From SSSZ01 sp016790965 (GTDB lineage Bacteria; Pseudomonadota; Gammaproteobacteria; Burkholderiales; Rhodocyclaceae), in assembly GCA_016790965.1 (NCBI GenBank), contig JAEUNZ010000038.1, positions 1 through 21,490 on the forward strand: 21,490 bases of DNA. Direction: 5' to 3'. Of this stretch, positions 7,789 to 15,919 are shown one piece after another. The notes below the pieces were generated by a model. The model made no database searches and had not been told where the DNA came from. It saw nothing but the letters and a program-made list of their open reading frames with translations. The position numbers and the translations under genes were made by a program. How positions within the stretch are numbered: position 1 is the first letter of the stretch; each line of letters starts with the position of its first letter.

Positions 7789-7824
7789 AAAAACTGCCCT
7801 GGTGTTGGGAAATAGCTACAGGGC
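7789..7824 (-). terminator. Possible terminator of the large dehydrogenase gene
   Basis: On the minus strand just past the stop of the 1291-residue gene, GCCCTG and CAGGGC form a 6-base-pair GC-rich stem with a 17-base loop, followed by AG and a run of five T. The loop is long for an efficient intrinsic terminator, so confidence is moderate. Confidence 0.5.
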
Positions 7825-7832
7825 GCCGCCGT

Positions 7833-10800
7833 CTACAGCAATACGCGCTCGATGCCGCCGTGGTTGGCCTTGGCCACGTAGTCTGCCATCCAGTTCTCGC
7901 CCAAGAGGTGACGGGCGATCTCGACCACGATGTAATCGGCCTGGGTGCCGGCATCGTCGTCGTAGCGGGACAGGCCCTGCAGACAGGCGGGACAGGAGGT
8001 GAGGATCTTGACCTCGCCCTTGAATCCATCGCCCCGCAGACTGCCGGCCACCTTTTCGATCTCCTGCTGCTTCCTGAATTTAACCTGGGTGGCGATGTCC
8101 GGCCGGGCGTAGGCGAAGGAGCCGGCGTCGCCGCAGCAGCGGTCGGACAGCGGCACGTTCTGGCCCATGAGGTCGTTGGCCACCTTGAGCGGCGCGTAGG
8201 TCTTCATCGGGGAGTGGCAGGGGTCGTGATACATGTAGCGGGTGCCGCTGACGCCCTCCAGCTTGACACCCTTCTCCAGCAGGTACTCATGGATGTCCAG
8301 CAGACGGCAGCCGGGGAAGATCTTCTCGAACTGGTATTTCTGCAGTTGATCCATGCAGGTGCCGCAGGAGACGATGACCGTCTTGATGTCCAGGTAGTTG
8401 AGGGTATTGGCGACGCGGTGGAAGAGCACCCGGTTGTCGGTGGTGATTTTCTGCCCCTTGTCCTCCTCGCCGGCCGCCGTCTGCGGGTAGCCACAGCACA
8501 GGTAACCCGGGGGCAGAACCGTGGTGGCGCCAACCTCATAGAGCATGGCCTGGGTGGCCAGACCCACCTGGGAGAAGAGGCGCTCCGAGCCGCAGCCCGG
8601 GAAGTAGAAGACCGCGTCCGATTCCTCGGTGGTCTTCTTGGGGTTGCGGATGACCGGGATGACCGTATCGTCCTCGATGTCCAGGAGGCCCCGGGACGTG
8701 CGCTTGGGCAGATTGCCCGGCATCGGTCGGTTGAGGAAGTGGATGACCTGGGTCTTCACCGTCGGGGCGCCCAGGGTGGCCGGCGGCGCCTTGCGCGACT
8801 CGCGCACCAGGCCGACGCCCTTGGCGATGGCGTGGGCCAGGCGCTGGGCCTTGAAACCCCAGGACATCATGACCGTGCGCATGAGCTTGATGGTGGCTGG
8901 ATCCTTCAGCGTCAGGAAGGCCATGGCCGCCGCCTTGCCCGGGTTGAAGCGGGTCTTGCCCTGCTCGCGCAGGAAGTTGCGCATGGCGACGGTGACATCG
9001 CCGAAGTCGATGTCCACGGGACAGGGCTTCTCGCAACGGTGGCAGATGGTGCAGTGGTCGGCGACGTCGTTGAATTCGTCGAAATGTTGGAGCGAAATGC
9101 CGCGTCGGGTCTGCTCTTCGTACAGGAAGGCCTCGATCAACAACGAGGTGCCGAGAATCTTGTTGCGTGGTGAGTAGAGCAGGTTGGCCCGGGGCACGTG
9201 GGTCGAGCACACCGGCTTGCATTTGCCGCAGCGCAGGCAGTCCTTGATCATGGTCGAGATGTTGCCGATCTCGGACTGCTCCATGATCAGCGACTCGGTG
9301 CCGAGCAGGCTGAAGGAGGGCGTGTAGGCGTTGGCCAGGTCGCCGCCGGGCATCAGCTTGCCCCTGTTGAAACGGCCCTCCGGGTCCACCTTGGCCTTGT
9401 AGGCGCGGAAGGGACCGATTTCCTCTTCGGTGAGGAACTCGAGCTTGGTGATGCCGATACCGTGCTCGCCGGAGATGACGCCGTCCAGGGAGCGGGCCAG
9501 ATGCATGATGCGTTCCACCGCCCGGTTGGCGGTCTGCAGCATCTCGTAGTTGTCCGAATTTACCGGGATGTTCGTATGCACGTTGCCGTCGCCGGCATGC
9601 ATGTGCAGGGCGACAAAGACGCGGCCGCGCAGGACTTCCTTGTGGATGCCGGCGATGCGATCGAGGATGGGGCGGTAGTAGGCGCCGTCGAAAATCTTCG
9701 AGAGGCGCGCCTTCAGCTCCTGCTTCCAGGAGACGCGCACCGAGTAGTCCTGGAGGCGGTGGAAGAGGCGCGGGTGGGCGGCCTTGTTGCTTAACTCGCC
9801 CGCCTGCACGCCGTAGGACAGGAAGCGCGATTCGGCCTCGGCCAGGGGCAGGTCCAGGTTCTCCAGCAGCCATTCCCAGCGCAGGCGCACGGCTTCGATG
9901 TAATCGAGGGCCGCCTGGCGACGGTCGCCGATGAGCACCTCGGCTTCCAGGGCCACATCGCCCCGGTCCAGGGGCAAGTCGCCCTGGAGAAATTCGCTGA
10001 GGGCCGCACAGAGGGCCAGCTTGTTCTGGATGGACAGCTCGATGTTGATACGCTCGATGCCGTCGCAGTACTCACCCATGCGCGGCAGGGGAATGACCAC
10101 ATCCTCGTTCACCTTGAAGGCGTTGGTGTGGCGGGAGATGGCGGCGGTGCGGGAGCGGTCGAGCCAGAATTTCTTGCGCGTCTCCGGGGTGACGGCGATG
10201 AAGCCCTCGGCGCCCCGGCTGTTGGTCATGCGCACCACTTCCGAGGTGGCGGCCATCACCGCATCCTCGTCATGGCCGACGATGTCGCCGATCAGTACCA
10301 TCTTCGGCCTGCCGTGGCGCTTGGCCTTGGTGGCGTAGCCGACGGCCTTCACGTAGCGCTCGTCCAGGTGTTCGAGGCCAGCCAGCAGCACACCGGCCGC
10401 GTTGCCGGCACCGCCCGGCTTGAAGTAGTCGGTGATTTCGACGATGGAGGGCACTGCCTCGCGCACCTGGCCGAAGAATTCAAGGCAGACGGTGCGGGTA
10501 ACCGGCGGCATCTTGTGCAGCACCCAGCGGGCAGCGACGATGATGCCGTCGGTCCCCTCCTTCTGCACGCCGGGGACGCCCCCCAGGAACTTGTCGGTCA
10601 CGTCCTTGCCCAGGCCGTCCTTGCGGCAGGCGGCGCCGGGCAGGGTGAGTATTTCCTCGCCCAAAGGCTTGTAATTCCGGGCGTCGAATCGCTTGAGGCG
10701 GAACTGGACGACCTCCTGCTCGTGGATCTTGCCGAAGTTGTGGTCGAGGCGTTCCACCTCCAGCCAGTTGCCGTCCGGCGTCACCATCTTCCACCAGGCC

Positions 10801-11708
10801 AGGTTGTCCAGAGCCGTGCCCCACAAGACGGCCTTCTTGCCGCCGGCGTTCATGGCGATGTTGCCGCCGATGCAGGAAGCGGAAGCCGAGGTCGGATCCA
10901 CGGCAAAGACACGGCCGGCTGCGGCGGCCGCCTCGGCCACCCGCTCGGTGACCACGCCGACACTGGTGCGGATGGTGGAATAGGCCGCCGTATGGCCGGG
11001 GAGCACGGTTTCTTCCACCGGACCGATGTCGATCAGCTTCTCGGTGTTGATCACCGCCGAATAGGGGGTCAGGGGCACGGCGCCGCCGGTGTAGCCGGTG
11101 CCGCCCCCCCGCGGGATAATGGTCAGCCCGGCCTCGACGCAGCCGCGCACCAGGGGGCCGATCTCCTCCTCGGTATCCGGCGTGAGGACGACGAAGGGGT
11201 ATTCCACGCGCCAGTCCGTGGCATCGGTGACGTGGGAAACCCGGGAGAGGCCGTCGAAGCAGATGTTGTCGCGACGGGTGTGCCTGCCCAGGACGCGCAG
11301 CACCTTGCGGCGCAGGTCCAGGGTTTCGCCGAAATGGTTGGCAAAGCGTTCGACGGCCGCTTGGGCCGCTTCCACCAGACGTTTCACCTTGGCCGAGCGG
11401 GTGGGGTCATCCGCTTCGGTGTCGCGGCGGCGCTTTTCCACCTCCCGCAGGCGGTGGCGCAGGGCCTCCACCAGAGCTTCTCGCCGCTCCCGGTTGGCCA
11501 GCAGGTCGTCCTCCAGGTAGGGATTGCGCTGCACTACCCAGATATCCCCCAGCACCTCGTAGAGCATGCGGGCCGAGCGGCCCGTGACACGCTCGCCGCG
11601 CAGGGTATCGAGAATGGCCCAGTTGTCCGCCCCCAGGAGGCGAATGACGATTTCGCGGTCCGAAAAGGACGTGTAGTTGTAAGGGATTTCGCGCAGGCGG
11701 GCGGTCAT
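7833..11708 (-). CDS. Giant FAD-linked oxidoreductase with DUF3683, Fe-S and CCG domains
   Basis: This is a 1291-residue flavoprotein of the D-2-hydroxyacid dehydrogenase class. Residues about 1-165 match a DUF3683-like extension. The FAD-binding PP-loop domain spans about 170-310, with PRGGGTGYTGG at 199-209 and CIGGNIAMNAGG at 279-290. The FAD-oxidase C-terminal domain, to about 785, carries the probable metal site HMHAGDGNVH at 702-711 and SGEHGIGITK at 746-755. Two 4Fe-4S motifs follow, CLRCGKCKPVC at 824-834 and CTICHRCEKPCP at 886-897. Two CCG-type cysteine regions are at about 1033-1120 and 1158-1245. The fusion packs into one chain what the glycolate or lactate systems split over several. 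It may oxidise a D-2-hydroxyacid and pass electrons to the quinone pool. The substrate is unknown. The E. coli protein YdiJ is related but shorter. Confidence 0.92.
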   Translation of the reverse strand: MTARLREIPYNYTSFSDREIVIRLLGADNWAILDTLRGERVTGRSARMLYEVLGDIWVVQRNPYLEDDLLANRERREALVEALRHRLREVEKRRRDTEADDPTRSAKVKRLVEAAQAAVERFANHFGETLDLRRKVLRVLGRHTRRDNICFDGLSRVSHVTDATDWRVEYPFVVLTPDTEEEIGPLVRGCVEAGLTIIPRGGGTGYTGGAVPLTPYSAVINTEKLIDIGPVEETVLPGHTAAYSTIRTSVGVVTERVAEAAAAAGRVFAVDPTSASASCIGGNIAMNAGGKKAVLWGTALDNLAWWKMVTPDGNWLEVERLDHNFGKIHEQEVVQFRLKRFDARNYKPLGEEILTLPGAACRKDGLGKDVTDKFLGGVPGVQKEGTDGIIVAARWVLHKMPPVTRTVCLEFFGQVREAVPSIVEITDYFKPGGAGNAAGVLLAGLEHLDERYVKAVGYATKAKRHGRPKMVLIGDIVGHDEDAVMAATSEVVRMTNSRGAEGFIAVTPETRKKFWLDRSRTAAISRHTNAFKVNEDVVIPLPRMGEYCDGIERINIELSIQNKLALCAALSEFLQGDLPLDRGDVALEAEVLIGDRRQAALDYIEAVRLRWEWLLENLDLPLAEAESRFLSYGVQAGELSNKAAHPRLFHRLQDYSVRVSWKQELKARLSKIFDGAYYRPILDRIAGIHKEVLRGRVFVALHMHAGDGNVHTNIPVNSDNYEMLQTANRAVERIMHLARSLDGVISGEHGIGITKLEFLTEEEIGPFRAYKAKVDPEGRFNRGKLMPGGDLANAYTPSFSLLGTESLIMEQSEIGNISTMIKDCLRCGKCKPVCSTHVPRANLLYSPRNKILGTSLLIEAFLYEEQTRRGISLQHFDEFNDVADHCTICHRCEKPCPVDIDFGDVTVAMRNFLREQGKTRFNPGKAAAMAFLTLKDPATIKLMRTVMMSWGFKAQRLAHAIAKGVGLVRESRKAPPATLGAPTVKTQVIHFLNRPMPGNLPKRTSRGLLDIEDDTVIPVIRNPKKTTEESDAVFYFPGCGSERLFSQVGLATQAMLYEVGATTVLPPGYLCCGYPQTAAGEEDKGQKITTDNRVLFHRVANTLNYLDIKTVIVSCGTCMDQLQKYQFEKIFPGCRLLDIHEYLLEKGVKLEGVSGTRYMYHDPCHSPMKTYAPLKVANDLMGQNVPLSDRCCGDAGSFAYARPDIATQVKFRKQQEIEKVAGSLRGDGFKGEVKILTSCPACLQGLSRYDDDAGTQADYIVVEIARHLLGENWMADYVAKANHGGIERVLL

Positions 11709-11767
11709 GGCAGGGGCCGGGGTCCGTCAATAACTCTTGCAGATCGGCGAATTGCCTGAATCCGATG

Positions 11768-11841
11768 TGGAGCGGGCGATGGGAATCGAACCCACGGCAC
11801 AAGCTTGGGAAGCTTGGGTATTACCATTATACGACGCCCGC
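11768..11841 (-). tRNA. tRNA-Gly with anticodon CCC
   Basis: On the minus strand the 74 bases fold into a complete cloverleaf. The acceptor stem is GCGGGCG paired with CGCCCGC. The D-arm holds AATGGTAAT. The anticodon stem CAAGC/GCTTG encloses the loop TTCCCAA, giving anticodon CCC. The T-arm holds GGTTCGATTCC. The terminal CCA is encoded at 11770-11768. It decodes GGG glycine codons. Confidence 0.96.
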
Positions 11842-11861
11842 TCTTGGGGTCTGACGGCGGC

Positions 11862-11890
11862 ATTCTAAGCGCAGAAGGCGGCGGCTTCAA
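11862..11890 (-). promoter_or_regulatory. Promoter of tRNA-Gly
   Basis: On the minus strand, TTGAAG at 11890-11885 and TAGAAT at 11867-11862 are separated by exactly 17 bases. The -10 box lies about 20 bases from the mature 5' end of the tRNA, which leaves room for a short leader removed by RNase P. Confidence 0.7.
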
Positions 11891-11954
11891 CCGCGGTCCG
11901 GAGCGGCGGCGGGGGGCGGCGAAGAAACCGCAGCAATCGGGCGGTCCGGCGGAT

Positions 11955-12506
11955 TCAGTCACAGGCCCCGAGGAGGCGGTAGCGGCCCTGGTGGAAGAGC
12001 AGGGGCGCCCGCTCGGGATTCTGGGCGTAGCGCAGCACTTCGCCGACGAAGATGAGATGGTCGCCCCCGGGGTGCTGCTGGTCGTTGCGCACCTCGAAGT
12101 GGGCACAGAGTCCTTCCAGAATCGGGGCACCGCCGTGGCCGGGACGCCAGGGCAGGCCGGCGAAGCGGTCGGCGGGCCAGGTGGCGAAACGGGTGGATAT
12201 ATCCTCCTGGTCCGCGGCCAGGACGTTGATGGCGTAGTGGCTGGCCCGCCGGAAAGACTCGAGCAGATTGGCGGAAACAGCCAGACTCCAGAGCACCAGA
12301 GGTGGTTGCAGGGAAACGGCGGCAAAGGAATTGACGGTGAGACCCACCGGCTGGCCGTCGGGGGATAAGGCCGTGACGACCGTGATCCCTGTGGCGAACT
12401 GGCCCAGGGTATGGCGGAAGCTGCGGCAATCGAAGCCGCTGGCCACGGCGGCGTCGTCACAGTTTCGGCCAGCGGGGCCTGTGCAGTCGTCGGCATTGTG
12501 AGTCAT
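11955..12506 (-). CDS. Flavin reductase domain protein (FMN-binding split barrel)
   Basis: The 183-residue product belongs to the flavin-reductase-like family, which uses NAD(P)H to reduce FMN or FAD, often for a partner monooxygenase. The family pattern is clear: FRHTLGQFATGITVVTA at about 30-46, the conserved VGLTVNSFAAVSLQPPLV at about 54-71, an SANLLESFRRASHYAINVL segment and GDHLIFVGEVL at about 148-158. The first 25 residues are extra and poorly conserved-looking, so a later start is possible, although the ATG at 12506 fits the promoter. No monooxygenase partner lies nearby, so the client is unknown. The gene is transcribed divergently from mutY. Confidence 0.88.
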   Translation of the reverse strand: MTHNADDCTGPAGRNCDDAAVASGFDCRSFRHTLGQFATGITVVTALSPDGQPVGLTVNSFAAVSLQPPLVLWSLAVSANLLESFRRASHYAINVLAADQEDISTRFATWPADRFAGLPWRPGHGGAPILEGLCAHFEVRNDQQHPGGDHLIFVGEVLRYAQNPERAPLLFHQGRYRLLGACD

Positions 12507-12535
12507 CGTGGGCAGCGGCGGTGGGAAAGGGGCGT

Positions 12536-12565
12536 ATTATCCGGCCTCCGGACGACCCCTGTCGA
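12536..12565 (-). promoter_or_regulatory. Candidate promoter of the flavin reductase gene
   Basis: On the minus strand, TCGACA at 12565-12560 and GATAAT at 12541-12536 are 18 bases apart and about 30 bases before the start codon. The spacer holds a perfect 5-base inverted repeat, TCCGG-cct-CCGGA, at 12540-12552, which could be a small operator or chance in GC-rich DNA. A TATTAT on the + strand at 12535-12540 could serve mutY. Confidence 0.4.
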
Positions 12566-12573
12566 GACGACCT

Positions 12574-13632
12574 TTGCCCCAGCCCGAATCCGATTTTGCC
12601 GCCCGTTTGGTGGCTTGGCAGCAGCGCTATGGCCGCCATGACCTGCCCTGGCAGGGGACACGGGATCCCTACCGAATCTGGTTGTCTGAAGTGATGTTGC
12701 AGCAGACCCAGGTGGCCACGGTGATTCCCTATTACCAGCGGTTCCTGGCGCGCTTTCCCGATGTCGCGTCTCTGGCCGCGGCGGCACCGGAAGAGGTGAC
12801 GGCCGCCTGGGCGGGCCTGGGGTACTACAGCCGGGCGCGCAATGTGCACCGCTGTGCGCAGGCCGTGGTGGCCGAGTGCGGAGGCTGCTTTCCCTCTGCG
12901 CCCGAGGCGCTGGCGGCCTTGCCCGGCATTGGTCGCTCCACGGCGGCGGCGGTGGCCGCCTTTGCCTGGGGCGCTCGGGCGGCTATCCTCGACGGCAACG
13001 TGAAGAGAGTGCTGTGCCGCTTCTTTGCCATCGAAGGCTTTCCCGATGCGCCCGCAGTGCAGAGGCGCCTGTGGGCCTTGGCCGAGTCGCTCCTGCCGCC
13101 GGGGGACTGCGGACCTTACTCCCAGGCTTTGATGGATCTGGGCGCCACGGTCTGCGCACGGAGGAAGCCCGCATGCGGAAATTGCCCCCTGCGCGACGAT
13201 TGCGCCGCCCGCAGGGACGGGCGGACCGAGGTCCTGCCTTTTCCCCGGCCGCGGCGGGAGATGCCCCGGCGTGAGACCTGCTTTGTCTTGGTGACGGATG
13301 GTGAAGGCGTCCTGCTCGAGAGGCGTCCGCCGGGGGGCATCTGGGGCGGCCTGTTGGTGCCGCCGGAAGGCGATCCGGCGGGGGTGCTGGGGGGCCTCGG
13401 CCTGGCGGGCATGCCCTGGCGGCCTTTGTCCGCTCTGCGGCAGACCTTCACCCACTTTCGTCTGGAGGCGACGCCGGTGCTGTGCCGGGTGACGGGACCG
13501 CTGGCTGGGGTGGGGGAAGCGGGACGCGAGTGGCTTTGCCGCTCCCGGGTCTGCGAGGCGGGGCTGCCGCCCCTGTTCCGCCGCTTACTGCAGCGCCCCG
13601 GGCGCCTCGACGAAGCGCTGAGCGATGAATAG
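12574..13632 (+). CDS. mutY: Adenine DNA glycosylase MutY
   Basis: MutY removes adenine mispaired with 8-oxoguanine and so prevents GC-to-TA mutations. With a TTG start at 12574 the product has 352 residues, close to the 350 of E. coli. The catalytic glutamate is in LSEVMLQQTQV (E39), the helix-hairpin-helix LPGIGRSTAAA is at about 116-126, the catalytic aspartate is in ILDGNVKRV (D140), and the 4Fe-4S cysteines are 194, 201, 204 and 210 with C-x6-C-x2-C-x5-C spacing. The C-terminal part is the NUDIX-like 8-oxoG recognition domain, with LRQTFTHFRLEATPV. Both catalytic positions sit two residues beyond the E. coli numbering, which supports this start over the upstream GTG at 12508. The last 48 bases overlap the convergent HD-GYP gene. 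Confidence 0.95.
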   Translation: MPQPESDFAARLVAWQQRYGRHDLPWQGTRDPYRIWLSEVMLQQTQVATVIPYYQRFLARFPDVASLAAAAPEEVTAAWAGLGYYSRARNVHRCAQAVVAECGGCFPSAPEALAALPGIGRSTAAAVAAFAWGARAAILDGNVKRVLCRFFAIEGFPDAPAVQRRLWALAESLLPPGDCGPYSQALMDLGATVCARRKPACGNCPLRDDCAARRDGRTEVLPFPRPRREMPRRETCFVLVTDGEGVLLERRPPGGIWGGLLVPPEGDPAGVLGGLGLAGMPWRPLSALRQTFTHFRLEATPVLCRVTGPLAGVGEAGREWLCRSRVCEAGLPPLFRRLLQRPGRLDEALSDE

Positions 13633-14670
13633 GATTTCGTCGTGGCCGGCCTCGAAGGCGTCGACCACGGCCGGGTCGAACTTGCTGCCCGATAGGCGGC
13701 GGATCTCCCGCGCCGCATCGGCCAGGGGCCAGGCCCGCCGGTAGGGGCGTTCCGCGGTGAGGGCGTCAAAGACGTCGGCTACCGCGGCAATGCGCCCGAA
13801 GAGGGGCACCTTCTCCCCCTTGAGTCCCCCGGGATAGCCGCTACCGTCCCAGTTTTCGTGATGGGTGAGCGCAATTTCCCGTGCCGCCTGCAGGAGGCGG
13901 GAATCGTCGCCGTCCAACATGGCGGCGCCGGCCAGTGGATGCCGCTTGACCTGCTCGAACTCCACCGGCGAAAGCCGCCCGGTCTTGTGCAGGATATCGC
14001 CGGGGACGATGACGGTGCCGATATCGTGCATGGCGGCCGCGTCTACCAAGAGCTCGCAGCTTCCGCCATCCAGGCCCATGTGGTGCCCGATGGAGGCGGC
14101 GATCTTGCTCATGCGGACGCCGTGCTGACCATCGCGGCCACAGCGGTGATCGAGGGCGCGGGCAAGGCGGCGAATGGCGCTGCGGCTGCCGAGACGGGTT
14201 TCTTCCAGGAGCGCTTCCAGATCGCGGGTTCGCTCGCCCACGCGCTGCTGCAAGAGAGCATCCTGGCCGGCCAGGGTATGGCGCATGCGGCCGAGTTGAA
14301 GCAGATTGCCAAGGCGGACGCGCACTTCGGCAAGCTCCAGGGGGCGGGTGAGAATTTCTGCCGCGCCGACTGCCCAGGCGCGCTCGTGCCCGGAACGGTC
14401 GGCGGGGTCGGCCAGGGCTACGATGGGGATGGCCTCCGGGGCGGCCAGGGGGGCGAGTTCGGCGATGACGTCCACGCCGGTCATACCCGGCATGGTGAGG
14501 GCAACGAGAACCGCTTCCGCACGCTGCCGGCGAAATGTTTCTATGCCCAGGCGAGGATTGTCGAAGACGACGGGGGGAGGCAGCTCGAGCCGCTCGAAGA
14601 CGCGTTGCCCCAGGACTAGGGCAGCGGGGTCGGCATCGATCAGGAATATGCTGCGGCGTTGGCGGGGCAT
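13585..14670 (-). CDS. HD-GYP phosphodiesterase with a degenerate receiver domain
   Basis: The predicted product is a cytoplasmic c-di-GMP phosphodiesterase of 361 residues. Residues about 6-120 have the fold pattern of a response-regulator receiver. However, the phospho-acceptor position in VLVALTMPGM is alanine (A57), the conserved lysine is arginine in EILTRP (R109), and the switch Thr/Ser position is alanine. A charged linker helix at about 135-165 joins it to an HD-GYP domain with all main metal and catalytic residues: H183, H215-D216, H244, H270-H271-E272 and GSGYP at 276-280. The enzyme part therefore looks active, while the input cannot be classical phosphorylation. GGAGG lies just before the ATG. 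It is the last gene of the HD-GYP cluster, 30 bases after its neighbour. Confidence 0.93.
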   Translation of the reverse strand: MPRQRRSIFLIDADPAALVLGQRVFERLELPPPVVFDNPRLGIETFRRQRAEAVLVALTMPGMTGVDVIAELAPLAAPEAIPIVALADPADRSGHERAWAVGAAEILTRPLELAEVRVRLGNLLQLGRMRHTLAGQDALLQQRVGERTRDLEALLEETRLGSRSAIRRLARALDHRCGRDGQHGVRMSKIAASIGHHMGLDGGSCELLVDAAAMHDIGTVIVPGDILHKTGRLSPVEFEQVKRHPLAGAAMLDGDDSRLLQAAREIALTHHENWDGSGYPGGLKGEKVPLFGRIAAVADVFDALTAERPYRRAWPLADAAREIRRLSGSKFDPAVVDAFEAGHDEILFIAQRFVEAPGALQ

Positions 14671-14700
14671 GGGTACCTCCAGTTCCCCGTCATCGTACGC

Positions 14701-15909
14701 TCAAACCGGCTGCCAGCGTACGGCGCTCAGGCCCCAGTCGGAAAAGTTTTCGGCCCGCACGATCTGGCCGTAATGATTGCCTACCGCCGCCGCCAGATCG
14801 GCGACCACGGGCGCGACGTACTGCTTGCGGCCGGCATGGTAGATCACCCGCACGACCGGGGAGAGCAGTTGCTCGGGATGCAATTCCTCGACCACGGCGA
14901 GGTGCCCGCTCTCCAGGCGGACGAGGCTGCCCACCGGGTAGATGCCTACCGCGTGCACGAAGGCAGAAAGGAGCGCCGGGTCGAAATCCTGTCCCCCAGC
15001 GGCGAACACCTGGCCCAGGGCCAGGGCCGGGATGAGCGCGCGCCGGTAGCTGCGCTGGGAGACCATGGCGTCGAAGCGGTCCACAACTGCTGCCATGCGG
15101 CCGGCGAGGGAGATTTCCGTGCCGCCGATGTGGTAGGGATAGCCGGAACCGTCGAAACGTTCGTGGTGTTCGAGAACCACGGCGAGGGCGGATTCCGGCA
15201 GAGGATGGTGGGCCATCAGGACGCTCACCCCCTCTTCGACGTGCCGCTCGACGTGGGAACGTTCGTCCCGCGAGAAGCGACCGGCTTTGCCCAGGAGCCC
15301 CGCGTCGATGGCGAAATGGCCGATGTCCTTGACCAGGGTGCCCAGGGCCAGGTTCTCGGTTTCGCCGCGTTCGAGGTCCATCTGGCGGGCGTAGGCGACG
15401 ATGAGGGCGGCGGTCGAGAGGGCGTGGCCCACCGCGTATTCGCTTCCCAGCTTGAGGCGAGCCAGGGGGGGCAGGGCGTCGGGATTGCGCTGCACCGATT
15501 CGATCATGCGCTCGATGAGGGGTTCGAGGCGGCCCAGTTCCACCGTCTGGCCTTGGCGGGTGGCGCCCATGAGATCTTCCAGACAATGGCGGGCTTCGCC
15601 GAGGAGCAGGCCGGCACGCCGACGCTCCTCCCCCAGGCTGAGGGTCCGGGGTTTGCTGCGCAGCCGCTCGGCCCGCGAGACGTAGTCGGGATTGACCGGC
15701 GTGAGCGGAGTCGGCGGCGGGGGAATGTCGCGGCCCCGCTCGGTGTCGATGCTGACCTCGCTGATGTCCTCCTCCGCCATGCGGCGGATGGTGTCGTCGT
15801 CCTGCACCAGGAAGCGGGAGCGCCAGAAAGTGTGGGCAAGCCAACTGCGGTGCATGTCCACCACGTACATCCCGGGCAGGAGCTTGGCGATCGGGATGCG
15901 GCGGATCAT
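14701..15909 (-). CDS. DUF3391/HD-GYP protein with lysine replacing the HD histidine
   Basis: This 402-residue protein starts with a DUF3391 domain at about 1-65 (MIRRIPIAKLLPGMYVVDMH) and has an HD-GYP domain at about 150-310. It is a paralogue of the protein encoded at 16489-17694, with a shared C-terminal segment after GIYPVGSLVRLESG. Most signature residues are present: H162, H223, H248-H249-E250, the GSGYP at 254-258 and D277. The HD dyad itself reads LVKDIGH, with K194 (AAG codon at 15330-15328) where the paralogue has H197 in LLHDVGK. Loss of this metal ligand predicts weak or no phosphodiesterase activity and a possible regulatory role. The start was chosen by homology with the paralogue. 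The long upstream extension of the open frame is not real, because it overlaps the small gene in another frame. Confidence 0.92.
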   Translation of the reverse strand: MIRRIPIAKLLPGMYVVDMHRSWLAHTFWRSRFLVQDDDTIRRMAEEDISEVSIDTERGRDIPPPPTPLTPVNPDYVSRAERLRSKPRTLSLGEERRRAGLLLGEARHCLEDLMGATRQGQTVELGRLEPLIERMIESVQRNPDALPPLARLKLGSEYAVGHALSTAALIVAYARQMDLERGETENLALGTLVKDIGHFAIDAGLLGKAGRFSRDERSHVERHVEEGVSVLMAHHPLPESALAVVLEHHERFDGSGYPYHIGGTEISLAGRMAAVVDRFDAMVSQRSYRRALIPALALGQVFAAGGQDFDPALLSAFVHAVGIYPVGSLVRLESGHLAVVEELHPEQLLSPVVRVIYHAGRKQYVAPVVADLAAAVGNHYGQIVRAENFSDWGLSAVRWQPV

Positions 15910-15919
15910 GGCCGGGGTC

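Noticed and set aside
10128..11759. A 543-codon open frame on the + strand opposite the large dehydrogenase
   Set aside because: It lies antisense to conserved FAD-binding motifs, and its translation is compositionally biased. It is a shadow frame.
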